From Pterois miles (taxonomy: Eukaryota; Chordata; Actinopteri; Perciformes; Scorpaenidae), in the NCBI GenBank assembly GCA_947000775.1, contig CAMQGK010000341.1:5507501-5571500 (forward strand): DNA of 64,000 nucleotides, in the 5' to 3' direction. Under the pieces are notes generated by a model. It made no database searches. It was not told the origin of the DNA and saw nothing but the letters and a program-made list of their open reading frames with translations. A program made the translations under genes and the position numbers. This document shows positions 30,031 to 43,667 of this stretch, piece after piece; the stretch's first letter is position 1, and every line of letters begins with the position of its first letter.

Positions 30031-33000
30031 ATGTTTCAACCTACACCCAAGAGGTGTTTTACTATAGAGTCTTTGGTGGCTAAGGATAATCCTGTACCGG
30101 CGTCCCGCACCGAGGAGCCCATCAGGCCAGCGGCGCTCAGCTATGCAAACTCCGGCCAGATGAACCCCTTCCTCAACGGCTTTCACTCCGGCGGCAGGGG
30201 CGTCTACTCTAACCCGGACTTGGTGTTCGCCGAGGCGGTCTCTCATCAGCAAAACTCCGCCGTCCCGGTGCATCCGGTGGCCCCGCCGCACGCTCTGGCC
30301 GCGCACCCGCTTTCATCCTCACACAGTCCGCACCCTCTTTTTGCCAGCCAGCAAAGGGACCCCTCAACTTTCTACCCCTGGTTATTACACAGATATAGGT
30401 ACTTGGGACACAGATTTCAAGGTAAGCTATCGAAATGCCTCGTTTGGCTCTTTTTACGCACGAAACGCGCCGAGCGGCTGGGGAGTGATTTCTCTCTCTC
30501 TCCATCAATACAGCCAGTAGCATAGAAGGAATTAAACATCTGTAGCCCTTTTAAAGCCTATCGTCTCCAGTTCATCTCCAATTCTCAGGACAAAACAGAC
30601 ACTTATTTAATGCATTATTGAAAATCACCCTATAATTAATTTCCTCATTTAGAAGAAAGAAAAAAATATATTTTGCTGCCAAAAAACAATTGCTGCCTTG
30701 GTTTGATTGTAGCTGTCTACTGCCTGGAGTGTCTATTCATGAATATAATAATAATAATGATAATAATAAATGTTGACATCTTTGTACACTTTTAGCCATT
30801 TAGCATTGGATATAAGATCTGCATCCATGCGTAAAAAAGGAAACTCGCTGCTCGGCAGTTTACGCCAAGACTTCTGTCACATTTTAACTAAAAATATATA
30901 TTTTTGTTTTTAAAGGAAAAAAATATGGTGGTTATTTGACTAGCCTATTGCCAATTTTATAATACTGATATCAGTAAATTTTCGGGTAATATATATTTTA
31001 TTATCGAAGTTGACTTGGCCTGTTTAGACTAAGAAAATTCGTTTATTATTTTTGCTTTTAGTCGCTCATGTAATTGTATTTATATTTGTGTTTTTTCCTG
31101 ACAAATAAAAGCTAAAGTATCACATTTTATAGCAATGTCTTGGAAATTAATTTCTAATGTGTTTTTGGCTGCTGTTTATTTAAACGTCTTCATGCTGCTT
31201 CTAGTTTACCTGTGATTTTGTTTACAAAGCAGCTAATTTAATTAGATCCAGGATTATAGAGCTGCTTTCCTTCATACGGTGGCCTCACACACGTTAGAGG
31301 AATATAACAAGCAATATTTTAAAATACATATGTGTTCGATAAATTATCAGTGTACTGACTTGTGCCCAGCTTCTCCTCGGATATTATTATAATTATCGTG
31401 CCGTATTTGCAGGCTGCCCTCAGTAGACTATTGTTTCATAGCTGTGCGCAGGCCTGCTACTTGTTAAGGAAATGTTAATATTTTATGGAGTAAAAGAAAG
31501 ATGATGACGGATCCTCGTTTTCTGCTCATTTGCAGGTAATGAAACGAGTCCAGAGAGCTTCCTTTTGCACAACGCGCTGGCCAGAAAGCCCAAAAGAATC
31601 CGGACAGCTTTTTCACCTTCGCAACTCCTGCGGCTCGAACACGCGTTTGAGAAAAACCATTACGTGGTGGGAGCAGAGAGAAAACAGCTCGCCCACAGCC
31701 TTAGCCTCACAGAAACTCAGGTAAGGAATACAACATATTTTCTTCAACATTAATCTGTCGTTTTCTGACACCTGGACAATTTGCTCATTTTATTTTGAAA
31801 TGTAAATGCTGCTTCGTGGTGTGATGTCATGCTCCAGCGGTTATAACAGGCCCAGTTGCACTTTATAGTCATTTTTATTGTTATTATAAAAATAAATTTA
31901 TCACATTATGGCTAATGATGTGCACTATTTTTATTTTCTTCAACGTGGCACCGTGCGTCATGGAGCCTTTTAAAACCAGGCCGCTATAAAACGCATCTTA
32001 ACGTCCATGACAACAAAGAATATAGTTAGCAAAACAATCATTTTAAATAATCAGCCACCAAATTGTTTCTACACACCAGGGTCCATAAATGCATGTTGTC
32101 AATCGAAGACAGAGGCTTTCTGTTGGATCAGATCCACTGCCATTGTATAGGCCTAACCTCATTTTAGGAGGGGTTGAATTACTTTGTTTTGGGGGGAGAA
32201 TGTTGCCTTTCAAAATGGAGGGCAAATTAACCAGTTAACCATTTTATGGGATAGGCGATACAAAGAGCGAGGCGGGTTCAGTGGATTCCCTCTGCCATAT
32301 TTAAGATGCTGTTTGAGCCCATCGGCCGCTGTCTTTTGTCCGCTGTGTCTCTTTTTGGACGGCGGGGCCTTTGGAGGGACTGAAGGGAGAAATGAACCAT
32401 CACCTGCTTTAATGAGCCCACTGAAGGCTTATTAAACGCACCTCGGTGTCCATTTAAAGAGCTAAAATGGGCTGCAGAGTGACAAAGAAGGAACAGACTA
32501 TTTATCGATTTAGATGTCGTTAATTCCCCCGGTACCGTTTAACAGAGATGAGTCGATTTAGTGTGTGTGTGGAAAATGTTAATTGTGTGACTCCTTTATT
32601 TCTTCACATGCTTGCAGAAAAAAAAACATATTGTAAAAAAAAAAAAGCTCTGACCTACTTTAGATGAAGCGACCAAAGTTTTTCCACACATCAGATGTTT
32701 GTAAGACCACATTTAAAATACTATTTTTTAAAGGGCATTCTGTGCGTTCAGTTAATATTATATATTAGACAATTGCAAATCGAGGATTTAGATGTATTAA
32801 TGAGCTTATAATTGTTTATCCTTGAGGTTGTTTGCTCTGTGATCAGCAGCTGCAGGTCCCAGTTTTAATTCCACTGCACCGCTGCCTGGTTCTATCCAAA
32901 AACAATGTGTCCCTTTTACCCGTGGTTTTACGCACTGGCCAATCGCGGTTTATCTCGTGATACTGATCCCGTCTTTTTCTTTTCTTTTTTTTCCTTCCCT

Positions 33001-33174
33001 TTTCAGGTAAAAGTGTGGTTTCAGAACCGGAGGACGAAGTTCAAGCGACAGAAGTTGGAGGAGGAGGGCTCGGAGTCTCAGCAGAAGAAGAAAGGATCGC
33101 ATCACATAAACCGGTGGAGGATGGCGACTAAACAGGGGAGCCCAGAGGAAATTGATGTCACTTCGGACGATTAA
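30031..33174 (+). CDS. emx2: Empty spiracles homeobox 2 transcription factor (3 coding exons, 247 aa)
   Basis: Coding exons: 30031-30421, 31536-31720, 33007-33174. They sum to 744 nt in frame. EMX2 is a nuclear homeodomain factor that patterns dorsal forebrain and cortex, the urogenital system and sensory hair-cell orientation. Visible: N-terminus MFQPTPKRCFTIESLVAKD; Pro/His-rich linker; hexapeptide-like FYPWLL at about residues 114-119, then HRYRYLGHRF; homeodomain at about 149-208, split by intron 2 just before helix-3 residues VKVWFQNRR, with Trp48, Gln50 and Asn51 intact; C-terminal acidic EEIDVTSDD. This Gln50 homeodomain and C-terminus separate EMX2 from EMX1 and EMX3. Length is near human (252). 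All key residues are present and no defect is seen. It is flanked downstream by about 30 kb without genes, usual for a developmental regulator. Confidence 0.98.
30422..31535 (+). other. emx2 intron 1
   Basis: A 1.1-kb AT-rich intron free of recognisable mobile elements. The block around 31,140-31,300 has TTTAATTAGATCC-type homeodomain-like sites. No extra exon was seen. Confidence 0.6.
31721..33006 (+). other. emx2 intron 2, repeat-free
   Basis: A 1.3-kb intron that interrupts the homeodomain between helix 2 and helix 3. I find no mobile element. About 32,160-32,480 is less AT-biased and unique-looking, and is proposed below as a possible conserved element. Confidence 0.55.
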
Positions 33175-34165
33175 AACAAAAGAGAGACTATATAAGCGTC
33201 TGAGTGAAGGAGGACATGGATAACGGATGCCGTGTAGAGACAGTGAGGCGGTAAAAAGCCAATGTCACATTTCAGATCTCCGGAGATCGGCAGCTGAGGG
33301 TGAGAGAAACCCGACTGGTGGCTCTGCTGTCACCTTGTGGGTCTGTCAATCCAAACGACCCAGGTTGAGTGTCTCAGTCCACCTGAACCCTTCCACACCA
33401 ACCACCACCACTACAATCTAACATCTATTTTTTTTCTCCAATTCACATTGGACGTTTGCACTTCAGATATTTTTTTTTTAAATTAAAAAACAAAAACGTT
33501 TCCACTCAAGATACCAAAACACCAAACTGCTTTTGTAAAACTTGAATTGCATGGTCTAGTTTTTTTCCCTGGTAGTTGTTTTAATTTGACAAGTTTTCTC
33601 AAACCAAGAAAAAAAATCAGTTTTGTTTTTAACTCTATTTTCAAACAGAGATGTCGTGCTTCTTCCTTTTTACAAAGTGTGCAGTCTTTAATTAATGATT
33701 CTCGTGTAAAAGTGATTGTGAAAACATATGAAGTAGCGGTGCTGCGCTATAGTGTTTTTTTTAAGAAAACAGAACAAAAAAATCGATTGCTAAACAAAAC
33801 CTTTCTAAAAAAAAAGTGAATCAGACTCCAGATAAATAAAGGGAAGGTGTCAGGACATTCCTTTAACCTAAAGCTTTACCAATGTGTCGCTGCGGCCCCA
33901 TGCAGCCTTCTGTCAGGACTTGACCCTCCAGTGAAAGTTGCCAAGAAGGACTAAACGCAAGAATTGAGAGAAAAAAAACAAGCACTGAGCGTATTCCATG
34001 TACAGAAATGCTAAAAGTTAATGTTTCTGTTAAACCCTCTTTTACAGAATGTAAATATTTTTTGTGTTTGTGTTAAGTTTGCTACAATTTTAACACAAAG
34101 TATACTTCCAAGAAGTATGTAATTGTCAATATTTTGTCAATAAAGTTTTATCAATATGTTGCGCG
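33175..34165 (+). other. emx2 3' UTR
   Basis: An AT-rich stretch after the stop codon with two AATAAA signals, at 33835-33840 and 34139-34144. The second is followed by GTTTTATCAATATGTTG and is the likely main end. Several ATTTTTT and T-rich runs are present. Confidence 0.6.
34139..34144 (+). terminator. Distal poly(A) signal of emx2
   Basis: Canonical AATAAA followed by a GT-rich stretch, about 965 bases after the stop. Confidence 0.55.
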
Positions 34166-36790
34166 CAGTAAGAGAATTAGACGTTTGATTACGCAGCGGC
34201 TGAATGGAGGCCTCTGACAAAAATGAGGCTTTTAGGGCGATTATTCTTATTTTGTGCCATCGAAGTGAATCAGTTGGATACAGTGAGCTTTGCTGATGTG
34301 GCGTCAGGAGTTTCATCACTGCTGCAGTTTGTTGTCCTCAGCTCTGCGTTTGTTTCTCAGAGTGATGCAGACGGTAGTTTTATTTGTGAGGGGCTGCAGC
34401 GTCTGCTCCGCTCCGGCCACAAAGAGTCCCTACAAGCTTTTGTGAAAGTGCAAATCAGTTTGGGCAATTATCATGCGGGTAATATGAGGGGGGGAAAGGG
34501 GATGCATTGCCCAGTGGTCCACTTTAATCTCTTAATCCACGGATCCAAGGGGCCTTGGTTGGACATAATTTAGTACAATCTGACTACCCCTCACGACGCG
34601 ATAAGGGAAGGTTGCAATGCGCCGCAAAATGGGATCTTTGTTTAAAATCTTGTCTTATAGGCTCCATCGTGCTGCAAGCTGCTGCTTTGGACTGAACGGG
34701 AACATTACAGGACCCCAGGCTGAACTAAAAAGACGCTATTTACAGCCGGAAATTATTCTCTGTTTACACAAACAAACAGCAAAACAATGCAGTCAAGTTA
34801 AAAAAAAAATCAAAATTCAAACTGGATTATGATTTTTTTCCTTGTGAATACATAACAACTTCAGTGTTTTCTGGTGCGAGGTGTTTGTTTAATTGTTTCA
34901 TAAACTAAAAGGAGCTGTTTTTGTGGCATATAGGGAATTCTTAATCGGCCCATAGATTATAACAGCAATAAAAATCTTTAGAGAATACCATTAGCTTTGA
35001 AAAAAAAAAAAAACCTAAAAGCTTTATTACAAACCCAGCTTTGAAATAGGGGGGATTAGAGGACTGAAAGGGTCCCACAATAGTTAGAAGAAAAGGTTTC
35101 ATGCTAATGAGGTTAATGCCCTTTGTATCTCCGGACTCCACAACTTCATTACTCCTATCTCGGGCAACACCGAGCGGCTCAGAGCTCCACAATCCACTCG
35201 AGCTTTTCCCTACCCTGCCTCTAAAGAAGGATTTGATAGCAGTCCTGTTCAAACTAGATAATTATATCTTTTCAAGTTGGAATTAAGATAAAGAAAGTGC
35301 AGTGGAGGCGGTGAGCCTTGATCCGCCGCAAACAAATTTGGCGCACCCCCCCCCCCTCTCTGTGCGCCTGTGTGGACACACAGGAGACAGGACCGGCTTC
35401 TCATTAGAGCCTGACGCAGTTTGATTCATTTGGACGCGTTTGTTTTTAACCTGGGAATATCTGATTTATTTTTTTAATTTTGAAATTTATGCAAAGAAAT
35501 ATTTTTCTTTGCGGATGTGAGAAAAGCAGGTCGAGCTGCAGCATTTTAAACCGAAATTTACCAAACTAAGAGCGCGGTGTCCTGGCCGACTGTTCTTATT
35601 CTGGAGGCAAAAATCCAGATATTTAAATAAGAACAAATAGTACTGTTGTAAGTAGACATTTTATAAATTAATTCATCGGTCAAAATAGCCTAACCCAAAA
35701 TGATTGAAAATGAATTGCGCATGTAAATTACAAACCACAGATCTTGGCTAATATTTAGATCCATTTTTTTACGCGCCATTCTTTTCAGATCTTGGCTCTT
35801 ATTAAAGCGCAATTTGAGACTAAGGTCACATGAATATAATCGGTTCGGACAGTGTGTGTGTGTTGTGATGTGATGTGAAGTGGGCCCTCACGTATCAGAT
35901 CCCGCTCCCAGGCGCCCGCGCTGCGCGTTAAGGGCCAGCATGTGGAGACCTTTGGTGACCTGCTTATCTAAACTTTAAGCTGAGGCCAAACTCTCCATAA
36001 ATCATCACTGCTCCTGAACTGTTGGATTATTCCTTAAATATTCACCACCGTGCCAGTTTGTACGTTTTGGACCTAAGCCCCCCTCCGCTGCATGAAACAT
36101 TTAGTCTGAAATGATTATCCGCCATTGAAAAGAGTAGTCGGTCCTATCAAGTGACCCCACTGACCCAAAACCTCTAATCTGCAATTAGTAGGTATAATTA
36201 CGTCCGCTGACACCACTAATGTGGATGGAGGCTGAGGGAGGGACGACAGGCTCAGTATTAGTGCTGAAAGTCAATAATTGATCGAGCTGAAATCTGTTAA
36301 GTTGAGAGAAGTGGCTTTAGAAAAGGATGGCTTTAGGTAGTTTGCTGCCTTTCCAGTTTTTATTCCTCATCACCGGGGAAGAAGAAACGCTTCTGAGGTG
36401 GCACCTGTAGGCCGACGACGTCAGGACTAACTTGATCTGTCCTGTTTCACAAATTGCCTCTGAAATTGATCCTTGAAACGGGAGAATGAAGCCCACACAA
36501 TTCCCTTGGCCTTGACATAAGGTACAGCGATAAATATACAAGACTAATGAGCAATTACTATACAATCACCCTTCAAATGGCTTACATAATAATAAATTAA
36601 ACATCGGAGCCTCGGATTCTGTTTCTTTCTTTATTATTAATAACGAGGGAGGGGCGTCTGCAGCCGCGATGTCTCTCTCATCATGATTATGTTTTCCAAA
36701 CGTAGCAATTTCCAATTCGCCATCAGAGTAGTCAGCACTTATTGACTCGGACTCACAAACTAGTCCGCTGACTGTCTACTGCGCAGATGC

Positions 36791-36791
<1 letters not shown>

Positions 36792-36870
<79 letters not shown>
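36792..36870. repeat. (AT)n microsatellite
   Basis: Uninterrupted AT tract of about 39 units. Confidence 0.97.
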
Positions 36871-36873
<3 letters not shown>

Positions 36874-38789
36874 TATTGTTCGAGATTTGGCTTTATTCCT
36901 AATTTAGTTTTGAAGGAGCTGAAGCGTTTAAACGCACCATTACGCACACTCATAGTGATCCTAAACGGAGCATATGTTGGCCTGCTGCGTTCACTGACGT
37001 CGTTATAGCCTAACTCTAGATCTAACTAGATTTTAGCTAATATTTTTAAACAAATAAACTAAAATCAAACGATTGCAGTGATATATAAAATAACATAATA
37101 TCTGAAGTTATTTATTTTGCTGTCCTGGTCCTGATTAGCCTCCTAAATGTCCCCTTTTTATCCTTCATCACAATTAATGAATTCAGAGCAGCTTAGAGAC
37201 ACACTAAGAGGCTGGCACCACAATGTGATTGTTAATAGATGAACGAAGCCAAGAGCCACATTACACGCTGCTCTGACCGACCCACGCTGAGTTTTGGTGC
37301 TCCGTGTTCACAGAGGTCACCACGCAGACAACTTACCACCAAGACATGTCGCAGACCTACAAGTGACAAATGGCCATTTCACAATGAAATATTCATCCAG
37401 AGCTGTGATTCTGAAACACTAAACTTTTTTTTTTTCCACCTGCACAGACGCCTCTTTCTGCTTGTGTCTCTGTCCCATAATGCCTTGCTCCTCCTGCACC
37501 ATCACAGGGAAGCCTCAGAAAGTTTACTTTTTCTTTACTCTTACTATTTCCACTGGCTGCAGCAGTAAACATTCATTTTCAATGCATTAATATTCTTATG
37601 ACCAGTTGGCGAGTGCACAGATTCCTGAGGTTTATTTTCTCTAATGATAGGGGGAATTTGGGCTGTAATGTGATGCAGTTTCATTTGCATATAAGTGTTT
37701 CCCACATATGCACCAGCTCTGAAGAGAGCAATTGTCGACCCCCCCGTCCTCTGAAGTTCCAAACATTTTATAGGTTGTATCTGCAACCAGCATTCCCCTC
37801 AGCGCTCTAATGTGTAACACATGGCGGACTGTACACCTGATAAAATACCTCAGGGGCCCTGCAGTTTGGAAAATCCTCAATTCGCTCCCTAAATAAAACA
37901 AACAATGGCCTCACTAAATATATCACATGTGCCTGCTGAACTATTTTGTGTCTCTTGACCTGCGAGTCCCCTCCCTCATCATCAGCCCTGATCTGGGTCT
38001 ATCTGCCGCCACGGCTCACCCAGCAGGTACTCGGGACAACATCGATTTTACACGCTCCTGTTCTTACCTGCTGCAGGTTAAATATTTTGTAAGCTTGTTG
38101 AAGCAACATTGCTCTTTGTGCTAAACCCACATGAAGGCTACTAATTCTTCTGTCTGTGTTTTGTGTCGTTCCATGTCAGGATATGATCACATCCAGTGAC
38201 ATTAGCTCACATCTAAAAGTGGAATCCACTTCTTTCTGCTGTTTCATCTCTGTGAAAGTGCTGCAAATGTGGCTACGATTAGAGCTGAAACGTAATATGG
38301 CTGCGAGTGTGTGGCTTGTGGAACAGACAGGTGAAATTGTGGGCACCTGTTCTTCTGTCCCTGCTCTGCACCCGTCTGAGTTTCGCTGTGTCTCCCCCTC
38401 TTGGTAGCTGGGAGGGAGGAAAAATGTAGACCCCCAAAAAACATGAAATATCAAGTTTCTGTTGGCCGAGTCTGACGGCAGTTGAGTGCTCAGCGTCTGG
38501 AAAGTGAGGCAGCATAAAATACTCGCGGTGGACTTCTTGGACAGGGGCTCGTGTGCACTTGGTTAGTGGATGGTGCATCGCTTTCCCTTATTCTTTTTCA
38601 GCACCAGGGTCAACTGAGACTGTGACACACATCTAAAATGTAATTTTAGATCCTTGGATTTTTCATTAAGTGCTTTATAATAGATTAGTGTTGACTAATA
38701 GAAACATAAACCCAATGAACACCATTTATTTTATAGCCTTTCATCTTCTTATTATTTCGTTCTTGAAGTGCTTCTGATGAGTTATATCA

Positions 38790-39118
38790 GGGCTCAACGA
38801 TTTCATAAAAATATTTAATTATCATTATTTTTTAATGATATTGCGATATTAGAAAGAATGATAATTTTTACATCATTATTCTCATTTTCATTGAAAAACA
38901 TATAAAAATTATTTTGGTGTGATTTTTGCAGGGATTTGTACCAAACACAGATGTTTTCTTAAGTCTGTAGAAGATGATGTGTACGTCAGCACATCAATAT
39001 TTAATTTAAAATAATATTTACACATTTCGCCTTTAACAAATATTCTTAAATATACTGAAAATTACAGTATGCCATATTGTAGTTTCAATAAAATTTACAT
39101 GAATTGTGCAGCCCTAAG
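38790..39118. mobile_element. TIR element with AGGGCT / GTGCAGCCCTA ends
   Basis: The left end is CAGGGCTCAACGATTTCAT; the right end is ATGAATTGTGCAGCCCTAAG. The ends are inverted relatives of each other. The same kind of ends border 48,634-49,085. It is a non-autonomous DNA transposon of about 330 bases. Confidence 0.65.
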
Positions 39119-39542
39119 TCGTACACATGATTTTGCAGAAAATATATACGGTTAAAATGATGAAATGCACTCTGATCTTCAATTATGAGGTACACATGTT
39201 TTTGTATAATTTATGACACATTACTATGACATCAGCTTGTGCAGTTTGTTTCCCATATCAACACTGGACAAATTTAAAGCAGCACTAAACTCTTGTAAGG
39301 GACTGCCTGAAAGTATACATGTATTTATATTTGACTGTGTATTTATATCGGGATCACGCAGTATTTATGGCCTAAGCTAGTCTGCAATGCCCCTCCAACT
39401 CAACAAGTTAATACATAAAATGTGCACAAATCAATACAACAAGACAAACAACAAATTTCCATGAAACTATTGTGCGGAGTTGCAAAATACTTGCCAGACA
39501 ACATGTACGGATGCGTGGAGGTGTTCGCCGTTTTAACGTCCC

Positions 39543-39828
39543 TTAAAGGTGCAGTTTGTAGGATTTGGCTGCATCTAGTGAAGTTACAGATTGCAACTAA
39601 CTAGGAGAACGACGGTGGCCGACGCAAAAGCGTGAAAACGCAAATGGTCCTGTCAAGAGCCAGGATTTGGTTTGTCCCCTCTGGGCTACCGTAGAAACAG
39701 ACCCGCTCCTCATTCTAAGGCAACAAAAACACAGTGACTCTTATTTTCAGCTGATTATACACTATAGAAAACATTCTTAATATTATATTCCATTTCTACC
39801 TATAAATCCTCTTAAATGTGACACTTAA
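39543..39828. mobile_element. Short TIR element related to 11,490-12,297
   Basis: The left end is TTAAAGGTGCAGTTTGTAGG, followed by GCATCTAGTG. The right part is TATTATATTCCATTTCTACC, then AAATGTGACA. The same ends flank the longer copy A in dennd10 intron 2, so this is an internally deleted relative of about 290 bases. Confidence 0.7.
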
Positions 39829-42171
39829 AACAAAAACATTTACTCGATTGTGAAAGAAAATCATCAGTCAACAAAAGAGCAATGAGGCTGGGAAAAATTG
39901 GTTTACTGGATACATGTGAGCATTTAGCTATTTAAAAAAATTGCGCAAATATAATAAATAAAATATTAATCAGTGATTTATATCATTTTCTATTTCTAAA
40001 ATTGGATAAAGACATTTTTCCCACAAGTAACACTAACCAGACCACTTTATTCTCCCTGAAGCCTAATTTACAACAGACAGCATTCATAACACACAAGCAG
40101 GGGTTTCATGACAAGACACGATAATTCATGAAGTTTCAGCTTCTCCACAGCTTCATGCAGCATCTTCATGAACGCTGACCCGACTCTTACGCCAACTCTC
40201 GTTAGCTTTTCATACAACACTGAAGTTATTTGTGGCATCGACGCGACGCCGTGCCAGCTCTCTGGTCAGTGCTGTCATAATGTGCACGACAGGCACTTGG
40301 AGTCGGTTTGAACATGACTGAGATTCACAAACAGTATTTTCCGTCTGGGTTGCGTTGGCATCTCTTGTGTGTGCGCTTTTGTGGGTATCTCTACATTCTC
40401 AGCGTAAAAATGCTGTTCGACAAACCAGTCTGTGGGTTTGTTTCAAGAAATTGAATGCCCTGGGTTGCGGCAACAAAACGTTTTGATTGTACGTTCAGCA
40501 CAAACACCTCACTAACAAAGTGGTTTTGTCTCGTGAGCCCGAGGACCGAAGGCTGCAACTCCAGCAGAGACGAAGCACAAAACATGGAAGTAATAGACAG
40601 ACTGGAAAAAACTAAGAAAAGGTTTGTTACTTCTTTCTTTTGGCGGCAGATGCTCTTGAATTTCCTTTCATAAAAAAGTGCAGCCATGTGTTCAAAATGT
40701 GTCTCACATCTAAAGAGGGAAGCCTTGTTCTGAGCATCAATGTAAAGGTCTCAATATGGCTGCTACAGAGTCGGGCATTGTAAATGATTGGTAGTAGTCA
40801 TTCAGGTTGTGACACCTATTATGGGCCAATGAACACCTTAGCACCTCCACAGATAAACTAACCCAAATTATACTTGCTAATCATTCACTTGTGATGTTCT
40901 TCCTCCACACGGCAGAGCTTAGCCATTGCAGGAGAAGGATGCTAACACTGTCTAACGATCTCAAGTGGAGTTTCCAAGAGCTGCCTTCTAATTAATAACA
41001 AGCATAACTTGTTGCGGAGGGTTTATGTAAGCTTAAGGTGAAATAATCACTCCTCCAGCAGCAGCAGCAGCAGCACTCCTCGTCCACCGAGGGACTTTGA
41101 AGTCGGACCAGCGGACGGCTGGGAACCCTCCGACATCGCCGCTTGTGCAGCACTCCATTATGCATTAGCAGCAACTGAGATGTGCTCTGTGCCTCACCTG
41201 GCTCTAACTGGTGGTAATGCTCACTGGCTAAAGTGCTGTCTGCCATATAATTGGATGCAGTGTGAACATATGAACTCAAAATGCATGTAAGCCACAGAAA
41301 TGACAGGCAGGTGACTTTGATGATTTGCATTGGTGAACACCACCTTCTCAGATTCTGGGATATAAAACAGCAGCGAGAAGAAACAGGTGCAACGCTGAGT
41401 GCAGAAGATATAAACGAGGTAACGGCAATATATGTCTTTTCAAGTCCAATTACTGCAAGAGCCAAAGCCACCGCACATGGTCTCGCTGTAGCTTTTGTCC
41501 CCCCCTCCCCCCACGGGCAGTCCTATGTGTTTATAAGCGAGGTATAATGGTAGCAGGGTGTGTAAGTGCTGCAGGTTATTTTGTATTTGGAGGTGAGGAC
41601 ATGGCAAATCAGACCACTTCACACATGAAAGGCAGTAGTAGGTCCATTTAATTCTCTCTGCCTCTCTTACCCTGGATCTCGCTGTCCTTTTAGGCGGACT
41701 CCAGAGGCTAGTTAAAAGGTGTCTGATTCTCACCATGAATCTAATTAGATCTCTGACTGAGGTCTTAACATCTCCTTAAAAAAAAAAAAAAAGGAAAAAA
41801 GAGAAATGCATGGAGGAATAAGGTGCTAAAGCCCCTACCCCTCCTACCCCTCGCCTCCACTGCACCTTGGCCCGAGCCGTCCCCTGCTCCCTCCTTTTCT
41901 GGAGAAAAACAAAGTCCTGCAGGCTAATGGAGTTTGTAATTAAGGAGATTCTGTCAGGCTGAATGAGTAATTAGGACGTGGTCTCTCAGGGGTGTTAATG
42001 GTGGTCAGGTGGAGCACAGGCTGCATGTATGGCCAAAGAGAGCACCCTTTCATACCTCACCAGGAAACGACAGGGAGAGAGGACGGCTCGTTTTCTCTTC
42101 TTTTTTCTGTTTTCTTTCAGATAGAGGGTGCATCGTGTTGTTGGTTCACTTGCTATATTATAACATTTATG

Positions 42172-42665
42172 TTAAAGGTGCTAAATGCAAGACTGGGAGT
42201 GTTTCTATTGCCTCTGTATGGCTCTCAACATGGCGACGGCTGAGCCAGTAGATTAGAGCTGCAACAATTAATCTATAACTATTAAATTAATCGCCAAAAG
42301 TCAAAATTATCTGATTTCAGCTTCTTAAATGTGAATATTTTCTGGTTTCTTTATTCTTCTATGACAGTAAACTGAATATCTTTGAGATGAAACGACATTT
42401 GAGGACGTCACCTTGGGCTTTGGGAAACACTGATATTTTTTAAACATTTTATAGACCAAACAACTAATCGATTAATCAAGAAAATAATTGACAGATTAAT
42501 AGACAATAAAAATAATCGTTAGTCGCAGCCCTAGCTCGTAGCTAACGGTGCTAACAGTGAAAACAACTGCAAACACGGCTGACAGAGCTAACAGTGTTAA
42601 CCTGGGGGGAACCGAAGGATAGGTGCTACACTGAATAATGTATATGTTGTATAAAGCACCTTTAA
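42172..42665. mobile_element. TIR element (TTAAAGGTGC ends) carrying a nested insertion
   Basis: The left end TTAAAGGTGCT and right end AGCACCTTTAA are perfect inverted repeats of 10-11 bases. The middle (42,254-42,533) is a second, different TIR element. Removing it leaves a host of about 210 bases. Confidence 0.8.
42254..42533. mobile_element. Nested hAT-like MITE (second copy of 15,185-15,442)
   Basis: The ends are TAGAGCTGCAAC and GTCGCAGCCCTA. The interior shares TTTTCTGGTTTCTTTATTC, TGAATATCTTTGAG and GGGAAACACTGAT with 15,185-15,442. Confidence 0.8.
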
Positions 42666-43667
42666 ACATTTGCAACCATTTATTTCAACAGTTATTTAAG
42701 ATCAGAAACAAATGCCAGTAGGAGTTTAGAAGATGTTTTTCTTGCTTATTGCTTCCAGATGATCATGTTTACATATGTCTATGGGAAACATCACTACATT
42801 TGTTGCCCTACTAATTTGCTATATATTTCTGATGTGTTGTGAAATCAGATATAATTTGAGGGAAATGGCTGCGGGACAGGACCACGCTCTGTTCTCGGTG
42901 AAGACATCTCCGTTCTAATTATCACATTTACTTCAGATTGGTTGACTGTGCTGCTGATAAAGAAAGTTCACCTGGCCTCAATTAACTATATTTATCTCAG
43001 ATTATCCCTCCATGAGATTTCTGCTCTGGCAGAAAGATTAGCATTATTAAGAGTCGCATACGCAGGATGAATACATTTTCAGACAAAGTGACATCTCTTA
43101 AGGATGAGAAATTAAATCAATGAAATGGGAATCAAAAGGACGTAGCTGCATGTTCTTGGGATTCTCCAGCAGCGCTCTGTTTTTTATTATTATTCTGCTG
43201 TAATATCACAGTTTACATCCACTGATATGCTCTTTTCATTTGGACAACAAATTGAAAATTAAAATTGATAATTGTTTGACTTATCTAAAGTTAACTAGAA
43301 TAACATTTTTTTCACCAAATCATGGTAGAACAGTGGTGACATTTTCTCAAATTTGCAATTTGGATTTGCAGTAATCTGGTACGTATGAAAACGTACAGCT
43401 GACACCAAGATAGAGCAAATTATTGGTGACACCAAATAACCACACATACAATAGAGTGGTGCAGGGATGATGTATTTGTGTAGGACAACCAGAAACTTAG
43501 CACTGCCTTCGTTCCCTCGACAAAAAGCCAACAGGATTTATCCGCAGAGTTTTGGATTACTGCAGAAAATAAGATCTGGGGGAAATAAACATTTATGATA
43601 CTTACATGTTTTGTTCAACAAGAAAATCTTCACAAATGAACCAAACTTTTATGATTTTTGAATCATG

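Larger units (their letters stand above)
34166..41700. other. Intergenic flank 3' of emx2, segment 1: no gene seen
   Basis: There is no coding exon I can support. The part to about 38,700 is largely unique except for an AT microsatellite (36792-36870). It has many TAAT-type sites and might contain emx2 enhancers. Transposon remains begin at 38,790 and 39,543. Short open frames here lack family similarity. Confidence 0.55.

Noticed and set aside
30209..30523. Minus-strand open frame opposite emx2 exon 1
   Set aside because: It is a GC-rich antisense shadow. An emx2 antisense transcript is known in mammals but is non-coding, and nothing here identifies it.
39422..42251. Short open frames downstream of emx2 as possible new genes
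   Set aside because: They have no recognisable domain, no plausible exon chain and partial overlap with mobile elements.
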